DNA from: Ampullaceana balthica
Lineage: Eukaryota > Mollusca > Gastropoda > Lymnaeidae
Direction of reading: 5' to 3'
Assembly: GCA_944989445.1 (NCBI GenBank)
Contig: CALYLW010000053.1
Location: 124,001-188,000 of the forward strand
Length of the DNA: 64,000 nucleotides
The notes beneath the pieces are model-generated. The model ran no database searches. It saw only the letters and a program-made list of their open reading frames with translations, and was not told the origin of the DNA. The position numbers and the translations under genes were made by a program. Positions 29,501 through 38,500 of the stretch are shown here, piece after piece; position 1 is the first letter of the stretch, and every line of letters starts with the position of its first letter.

Positions 29501-32500
29501 ACTTTCATAAATCTGCTAAAAGTGGCCGTACTGTTGACCAGTCCAAATGGCATTACTAACCATTCATACACCTCATCCATGGCTATGAATGCAGTGTATT
29601 TTATAGAATCAGGATCCATGTTAATCTGCCAAAAACCTCTGTTTAAGTCAAATGTTGTGAATATTCTGGAAGTACCAATTATGTCTATAATGTCTCTTGG
29701 GTCTCCAATAGGTTCATGGTCCAATTTCGTAATATTATTCAACTGTCTGTAGTCACAGCACAGTCGAATCTTTCCATTCTTCTTTTTTACTATGACAGTT
29801 GGTGAGGTATAGTTAGCTTCAACTGCTTTTCTTATTTTGTTTTCTTTAAGTAGGTAGTCAATTTCTTGCCTTACTGTGTCTCTATGTGCCATTGGAATAG
29901 GGTATACTTTGGTCTTGAAGGGTTCATGTTCCAAAACTTGTATCTTGTGAGTCACAGTTTTTGTGTTGCCTGTTTCTTTTGTTATGACACCTTTGTATTT
30001 TTGAAAAATTTTGATCACTCTGTGTTTCATATTATCTGGTATGTCAGATGATATTTTTTCACTGTCAAGACTGTTCATTTTCATTGCATTGTCATCATTT
30101 ACCTTGATGATGACATTAACAGTTTGCTTTCCTTCTTTATTGTCATCATATGTTCTTAGTTTGTCAATATGTAATTTTTTCACATGTCCTTTGATATTGA
30201 CACTATATGTGACATCACTAAGTTTCTCTTCAATTTTGTATGGACCTTCCCATGTGATTTCATTCTTTGTGTTTGGTAAGCATACTAGGACTTGTTGTTC
30301 AGGCTCAAATGTTCTCAAATGTCTGTGTCTATTTTTGATTTCTCTATGTCTTGTACTTTGCTTGATTAGTCTTTGCTTTGCTGCTTCAATACTGTACAGT
30401 ATTTTATCTCTAGTGTCTGACATCAGCTGATATCTGTCCTGTATGGCATCTTGTTTACTTATAAGCCTTTCTTTGAAATTCTTTAAGGGACTTGTAGGGT
30501 TTTGGCCAAACATTAACTCAAAAGGACTAAAGCCAGTGCTTTCATGTTTGCTGCTGTTGTATGCAAACAGTATTAAGGGTAAATATTCATGCCATCTGTC
30601 CTCATGGTCCACTGTCACCTTTAATAGCATATTCTTGATGGTTTTGTTTAGTCTTTCAATCACTCCATTTGACTGTGGATGGTACACTGTGCTGTGTACT
30701 TGTGTAATGTTTAACATTTTCATAATGGCTTGTGTCATCTGACCCTTGAATTGGCTGCCATTGTCCGACAGAAGTGTTTGAGGGAAACCATATCTGCTAA
30801 AAACATTGAGTAATGCGTTGCATATATTTTCTGCATCTATTCGCTTCAGTGGGATAGCTTCACCCCATCTGGTGGCTATGTCCACTATGGTTAGAGCATA
30901 CATATGTTTCTTCTTTGACATCTTTTTGAATGGTCCTATCAGGTCTATGGCAATTTTCTCGAATAAGAAGTTTGCCTTGTCAGATGATTGTATGGGTGCT
31001 GTGTGCCTCCCATCTTTGGGATTATGTCGTAGACACACTGTACATGCCTTGATGTATTCTTTTATCTGCCTTGCCATTTTAGGCCAGTAAAAGTTTTCTG
31101 CTATTGTAGTAATTGTTTTCTTAGCGCCCATATGTCCACCTAAAGGACTGTCATGTGTCATTTTGATAATGGTTTCCTGTAACTTTTTGGGAAGAACCAC
31201 TCTTTTGCACGTACCTTCCTGTGCAATGTTTATTAATATGCCTTTATCTAGCTTGTAATTTTTGTTGTGGCCTGTTTCATTGTCTTTGATAAGTTTAATT
31301 TTTATTTCCCTGATTGTGTTATCTTCTTCTTGTAGTTGTTTGAACTCTTGTTTGGACATCAGTTGGCTTCCTATTTCAAGTTTCTCATCAACTTCAATGT
31401 CTGTGATCTCTTTTCTTTTTGTGGTGGCTCTTGTTTGTACAGTAGCACATACTTGATGGTTGTTATCATGCCAGGCCTTGTATACTTCATCAGTATTGTC
31501 CACCACACCTTCAATGTTCCCTATAATAAGATCACAAATGGCGTCTTGTAAGACTCTGGCTCTAACTTTACCATGAAACCAGGGTGAGTTGATGGTGAAA
31601 ATTGCAGTTGGACACTCTCTCTTTGTGCCATCAGCCATTATCAGTGTGTCTTTTTTCCCATCATACTCTTCTTCTTTCACCATCTTATCACGGACTACAA
31701 TTGTTGTGCATCCAGTGTCACGAAGACACATACACTTTCGATCATTGATGTATACTGGGTAACATTTCAGTGTGCCATGATCCTTGATAGTGGCCACAGT
31801 ACTACTAGATTGTGATTCTTCTTGTTTCATTTTTCCTTTATTATCTCCCTCTTGGTGGTCATTCCTTCTCCAGGGTTGATCATGATTTCTGTATCTGGAG
31901 TCATGATTGTATCTGCCTCTCCATGATCTTCTACCTTTGCTTTCAAAATGACCTTGTCTTGACCTTTCTTCTGTTTTCTTTCTTATAGGGCTGCCATTAG
32001 GTGACACCCTAATTGGTTGTCCTTTATTGTGGTAACACTGCTTAGCCATATGTCCTGGCTTGTTACAGTACCAACAAATAGTTTGTCTGTTGCCTTGGTT
32101 TGGCAGACTCTGGTTTCTCATACCTTGCCTTTTTTCTTGACTTTTAATTTGTATTGCTGCAAATATGTCTTGTCTCTTGTCCATTTCCACATTCGGATGA
32201 GAGTCTTTGAATGTTCGTAATGCATTTGTTAGCTCTGCTTGAGTACGAACTTTCTTGTCAGTCAAATATGTGAATAGGGTTGGTGTTGCATTTTCTAAAA
32301 ACTTGTCAATTAACACCATGTCTATTATGGCCTTTGGATTGCTCGTATCTATTGCTGTCAGTTCCAGCCATTTTGTTAGTTTGACTTGTGCTTCATGTAC
32401 TATGATCTGTGGATCTTTGTCCATCTTGATTCTCATTTCATGAAATTCTCTTCTATAATCATTTTCTGACTTTCCAAAATGACACAGAAGTGCCTTTTTG

Positions 32501-35500
32501 ACATTCTTATATATGCTTTTGTCTTCTTTGGCTATACTGTTATAAGCTTCAAATGCTTCTCCAGTTAATTGAGTCATTAGTTGTGCTGGCCAATCTTCTT
32601 CATTATAGCCTTTCATAGCCATTATGGATTCGAAATAATCCAGATAAACATCCATTTTTTCTTTTTGGCTATCATATTTTCTTACTTTGATAGTATCCCT
32701 TGGTGCTGACCTTCTATTTGTTTCATCACCAGGATTGTGGCCACTACTGTCTCGCTCCCTTTGTAATTTTAACTTATCGACTGCAAGTTGTTCAATTTCT
32801 CTTTTTACTATGAGTCTTTGCATCTCTTTTTCTTCAGCAATTCTTGCTTTTTCTTCAGCAATTCTTGCTTTTTCTTCCTCTTCAGCTTTTCTTCGCTGTT
32901 CTTTTTCTTCAGCTATTCTTGCTTTTTCTTCAGCTTCTCTTTGATTTTCTTTTTCTTCAGCTTTTCTTCGCTGTTCTCTTTCTTCAGCTATTCTTTGATT
33001 TTCTTTTTCTTCAGCTACTTTTTCTTCAATGAAATCTCTCATTTCTTTTCCTTTTAGTCCGATCTCTTTAGCTATGGCAGTGAATTCCTTGTAGTGATCC
33101 ATGTTTTGTTTGATTGAATAATATGAATCTAGCAATTCGGTAAGGAATGTATGTATATATATTGATAAAGTTATAAATCGTCCAAATGAAATATCTTGAA
33201 TTCAAAAATGTTAAGTTCAAATAAGTGACACGTCTAAACCATGAAATCTAGTTTCGACAAGATGAGACAACAAAAGAATCCTCACACGGGATCTTTAGTA
33301 TACTTTATATATACGCTCCCTCAGATTGACAAAATATATTAAATGGTCCGATCGTTTTGAATAAAAGTCACTTGGTTAAAATTTCAATTTTTGAGTAGTT
33401 TTTAAACAATTTAGTTCACTCCATAAATCCAAAATTGCGATAATCAAACTCTTCACACAATGACTGGATAAGAATTCCGTTTCTTTATTTATAATTCACA
33501 CCAACACATTGAATAGTCCATGGTCCATAGCTTCTCGGTTCGATGTTATGTTTACTATTACTAATATTTCCTGGAATCAACTAGCATTAAGCCTGTTGAC
33601 GTCACGACCTATATATGTTCACCGTGTGTCACCATTCAGTAAGCCTACACGACCCAGATTCCAGTACTGTGTAGTATGCTTGTACTGTCGTCTAATGTGA
33701 CGTAGAACCAACTAGTCTGCTCCAGTTTTATAAACTGCGGATATCTGCCGTTTATGCCGCCATTTTGAAATCTTCTTGTATTTTCATTGAACTACAAAAG
33801 TTTATTCACAGCTTCTTACGAACTTGAATATTCAAAAATACTATAGCTGGTATTATTTCTTATTTTAAAGAATACTTTCCTTTTTTGGAAATATCCACTA
33901 CTTATTTCCACGAAACCTCTTTCAAGTCTTTCTTGAAATCTCTTGTACAGTGTTCACATGGAACTTTTACTTCGACACCAATGTAACGATGTTACTTTGT
34001 AATTCTTTTTATGTAGGCGTTCTCACAGTAATTAATCTTGTGCACAATAATTCACTGACGAATTCGTTTATCCAAAACAACTTTAATATATATATACATT
34101 GTACACATAAGAATCATTTGAGGTAATATGACGTGGAAATCTTAAGTATACACGATACAACCTTCCCTCGTCGGAAGTCTACACACAACTGTACGCCCAA
34201 CACTTTCAACCAATAGAAATGCTCCTTTCTTCCCGCGTCTCTTGTACACGTGACCTTACGTCACAAAATTATGTTAATCAGATGTGACAATCAGTTTTAT
34301 TTACTTTGTAAATACGATTTTTAAAAAAAAATCCGCCTAAATTCCAGCAAAAAATCATGCCATGTTTATGGCATTAACAATGACGCTCACTTTTGTAAAT
34401 CTTTAAGCATCGAGTATTTGAATCTTTCTGTGAAACACCTTCCTTTAGAGCTGTATTAACCAGGAACTCCAGCCTTAATGTTGCGATCGAGATGCTTTAG
34501 TTGAGGGTATACATATACATGTAGTTATGTGGGATTCCATTTCTTATAAGACAAAAGGTGTGATTAAACAACCCATAAAAACAAAAGTTTTTGACTATAA
34601 ATCCCTTATATATATATATGAGGCATAACTAAAAGTAAAAGTATTGATTATGTTCAAACGCGACAAACATTTACAGACTGAAATTGAATGAACTCCTCTT
34701 GCTGTAAAATACGGGATGTGGTCATCGATGGCTGGACTGAACTCCAGCGACACGTGGAGGTGAACCATAGCAGACGGCGACATAGAGTTCCATAGAGATA
34801 AACTAAAAGTGCATTAATTTAATTACGGTACATTCGATCGATCTGAAATTTTGATACAATGCGACAAAAGTCTATGTATAAAATTTTAGCTCGATAGCAT
34901 CACGGGAAGTGGGTCATTTTTAACTTTTGTTTTTCCGCCCGACCAGGTTAGCGACCACGACAAGACGGTGAAGTTAATAAAAGGGATTTAAAAATGTGAA
35001 TATCTTATGCATAATTATTGATAAGAAAATTCCAGAATGTCAATGACGGAGTAGAGTAATCAGCATTTAGACAACTAGCAGCGGAGTATTTTAAAAATGT
35101 TAATCTCTTGAAAATACTGGATATATTGCTAAACCAGTTTAACAAAAAAAAACATACTATTCGATTTTATTTCAGGGGCCTCATTCTACGTGGCACTTAG
35201 CAACTATCGAATCAACTACGGCATCACGGAAGACTTTTCTGTAGAGTGCTACTTCGAACGGGGGCCCAGCACCAATTTGACAAGAGTAGAGATTCTAACG
35301 TTATCCCGATTGGGTGAGTTTCAGAGTTCCTACGTCGACATTGCCACTATTGATTACCTGGCTGGCGGTCAGGCCGTTGTTGTCGCCGATGAGGTCGCGG
35401 TGGCGACAGGGGACATAAACCAACAGGGCGTGTCGACCCTCAGCGTCAAATGGAGGTTCCCACAAGAGGACCAGGTGGGGACGTACAAATGCGTGGCCCA

Positions 35501-38500
35501 GGGGGAGGACCAGTCCCACGGGCCTATCGCTATCGAAGACACGGACACGGCGACCGGAAATTTACCCCCTAGCACCGACCTCATCAATAAAATCATCAGC
35601 CTGGACGGTCAGGGGAAACAACGAGAGGCTCAGCTCAAGGTCGAAATCGAGATTCTAGACCGTAAGCTGGACATAATGCAAGCCGTGCTCTTCGTGTCTG
35701 GGTTTACGTTCAACGGCGTCCAGTACTACCTGTCCCGGGTCCCGTTCTCCGACGACAAACAATCCATGGCCGCGTGCTCCGTGTTCGGCGGCCACCTGGC
35801 AGAGATCGACACCGTGGATGAGTACAACGCCGTCGTCAACTACCTCCAGAGCCAGCTGGGTGCGTCCATCGGCGGCGGGGGCGTGGAAGGTGTGGTGATC
35901 AGCGGCACGGACGAGATCAGGGAGAGCGTGTGGGTGCACCACTTCAGCGGGAAGCCGTTGAAGTTCTTCGACTGGTACGGCCCGGAACCCAACGACGGCA
36001 CGTTCTACAACTGCCTGGCTCTGTGGAGGGCCAGCGGCTACAAGATGACCGACTTCCCGTGCGGCAACAACCAGTACAACGCTCTCTACCTATGCGAGAT
36101 CATCCCATAGGATAGGATGAGATATGAAATTGCTGGGAACGAATGTTGGGATGAATAAAGTCTTATGAATTTTTTAAAAATGACAACCACAAATATAGAT
36201 GACTTTTAAAATTCTAAATGTCTTTAGTTTAATGTGGTTTATTGTTGTGGTTAAATAAATTTTTAAAAAATAATGTGCAAACTACATATTGTAAAATAAA
36301 AGACATGGTCTTATACGGATTTCGATTATTGCATATGAAAAGTCTAAGTTAGCCAAAAAAACATTATAAATTTTTTTAAAGCACCAAAACGGTGCCGACT
36401 AGAGCTAACTCGCCAAGCAATAGTGATAAATACGTTTACATTCTAACATCTAAAGGGCCATCTTTCTCGTGCATCAAAATAGCTCGTTTTATAATATTAC
36501 CGATAACTGCCCGTTCCCATTCCCTGTATGTGTAAGCCCACTTTATTTTTTAATAATTAATTTATTTATTTACAGTAGCGCGAGTTTAAAGGCTGTTACT
36601 TGTAGAGTTATATATATATATTGATTAAGTCATGAAAACGCGGTCAATGGCGACGGGGACTACAAAAAAAGAAAGACCCCTATCGCCTGAAATACGTTAG
36701 GCACTTACAGCGGTAAGATCATGCAGCCTCATCGAGACTTGACACGACAAAAATCGTAAAACAGTTGAGGTTGATCGCCTTCACGGGCAGCTAATGTTTT
36801 GCGAAGGTAGGAAGACCCGAGTATACCCGAGTATGATGCACTTATCGATTATACTCCGAGGACCAACGCTTCGGCCCCAACTATCAGCCCTAATGGAAAA
36901 TTTGGGACGAGCGCCTAGCTCAAAGAAACTTTCTGGGATCTGAAAGAAGTGCGCCGACGCCTTGCCAGGGAAAGGACTTTTCGGCCGGCGGCGTCTACAC
37001 CAAAGAAAGACAGTGACATTCTAGAGTCAGTAGATAACACCACAGCATGTCGCGGCAGTGAAATCCGACAGATCACCAAGAGTCACGCAGCAATGTTGCA
37101 GGACGACATGGCCGACTTCCGTGCGAAGGATCCAAAGCTACAGCTCAAGTTTACAATAGTAGCCTCATTTACCCGAAGAGCCTCATTTAACATTCATAGC
37201 CTCCAAGTGGTTAGACTTGGAAACAAAGCACTTTAAATACCGAAACGGATCAGTAGTAAATTTTTAAAAGTAAATTTTACAGCAAACGATTACACATGTC
37301 TTTGAATAACTGCGTGTGAATATCTTAAACTTAAAATTGTTCAATTTAGAATTGCGTATACCAGTAACTAGTCATGAAGTAATAAGTATGACTTGCGGGC
37401 AACTAGTCATGTACACAGTTGAGTAACATGGATTGTGGGCAGCTAGTCATGTACATATTAGAGGAGAATGGCTTGTGGGCAACTAGTCATGTACATATTT
37501 GAGGAGAATGTCTTGTGGGCAGCTAGGCATGTACATATTTGAAGAGAATGGCTTGTGGGCAACTAGTCATGTACACAGTTGAGTAGCATGACTTGTGGGC
37601 AACTAGTCATGTACATATTTGAGGAGAATGGCTTGTGGGGAACTAGTCATGTACAAAGTTGAGTAGCATAGATTGTGGACAACTAGTCATGTACATATTT
37701 GAGGAGAATGGCTTGTGGGCAGCTAGTCATGTACATATTTGAGGAGAATGGCTTGTGGGGAACTAGTCATGTACAAAGTTGAGTAGCATAGATTGTGGGC
37801 AACTAGTCATGTACAGAATTGAGGAGCATGGCTTGTGGGCAACTAGGCATGTACATAATTGAGTAGCATGGATTGTGGGCAGCACTTCAAACCAGATAAC
37901 GAAATGAGCCCCATCCCCTTGCTTAAAGAGCTGTTCTTGCTTAGGTAACCCCTAGAGACCTTACAAAATATTTCCTGCGATAACATAAACACATCTAATC
38001 CCATATTTTTCCTAATACATTTTGTAAGAAGTCCCAAGGGGTATGAGAAAACATTTTTATAAGAGTTGCATTGACCCCGTCCTCCCACGCTGTTAAAAAA
38101 TGTGTGTAGGAAGTTTCTCGAGATATTGCATTTTCCATAATTTCTACTTCTATCGCCTCTTAGACGCTGGTCATTATTTCACATCAGCAGCAATGGGGGT
38201 GAGGAAGGGTAGGGAGGTGATAAGCCAACGATTAGATGCACCTAATGGATGTCACACCCTAACAACAACCAGACACGCCCAAACACCACTGCAGATTCGT
38301 GTGGTCTAGGGATGATGTTAATATCTCTATATACATGTGTCGTGATCGGGTGCAAGAAATGACTTACACCCATATAAAAACGTTTATCTTTGGTTTAGTT
38401 TGATCGGGGGAATCAAACAAGTCAAACACAGTATATAGTCTGTACCATGGTATCTTAGTATGTCATGGTGTTCTTAGTACATCTTGGTGTCCTTCTCCAC

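Larger units (their letters stand above)
27785..34289 (-). mobile_element. Complete Gmr1-like Ty3/gypsy LTR retrotransposon
   Basis: A 6,505-bp element in minus orientation within the single intron of the CREP-like gene. It has two LTRs (27785-28090 and 33982-34289), a 5-bp target duplication ATCAG at 27780-27784 and 34290-34294, a primer-binding site next to the 5' LTR, a purine tract next to the 3' LTR, and one open gag-pol frame. Integrase precedes reverse transcriptase. The LTRs differ visibly at one internal base and over their terminal dozen bases, so the insertion is recent. Confidence 0.95.

Noticed and set aside
29273..33057. Plus-strand open frames across the retrotransposon
   Set aside because: Antisense shadows of the gag-pol frame.
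35301..36115. Frames on both strands over the lectin exon
   Set aside because: Shadows of the lectin reading frame; none has a recognisable domain.
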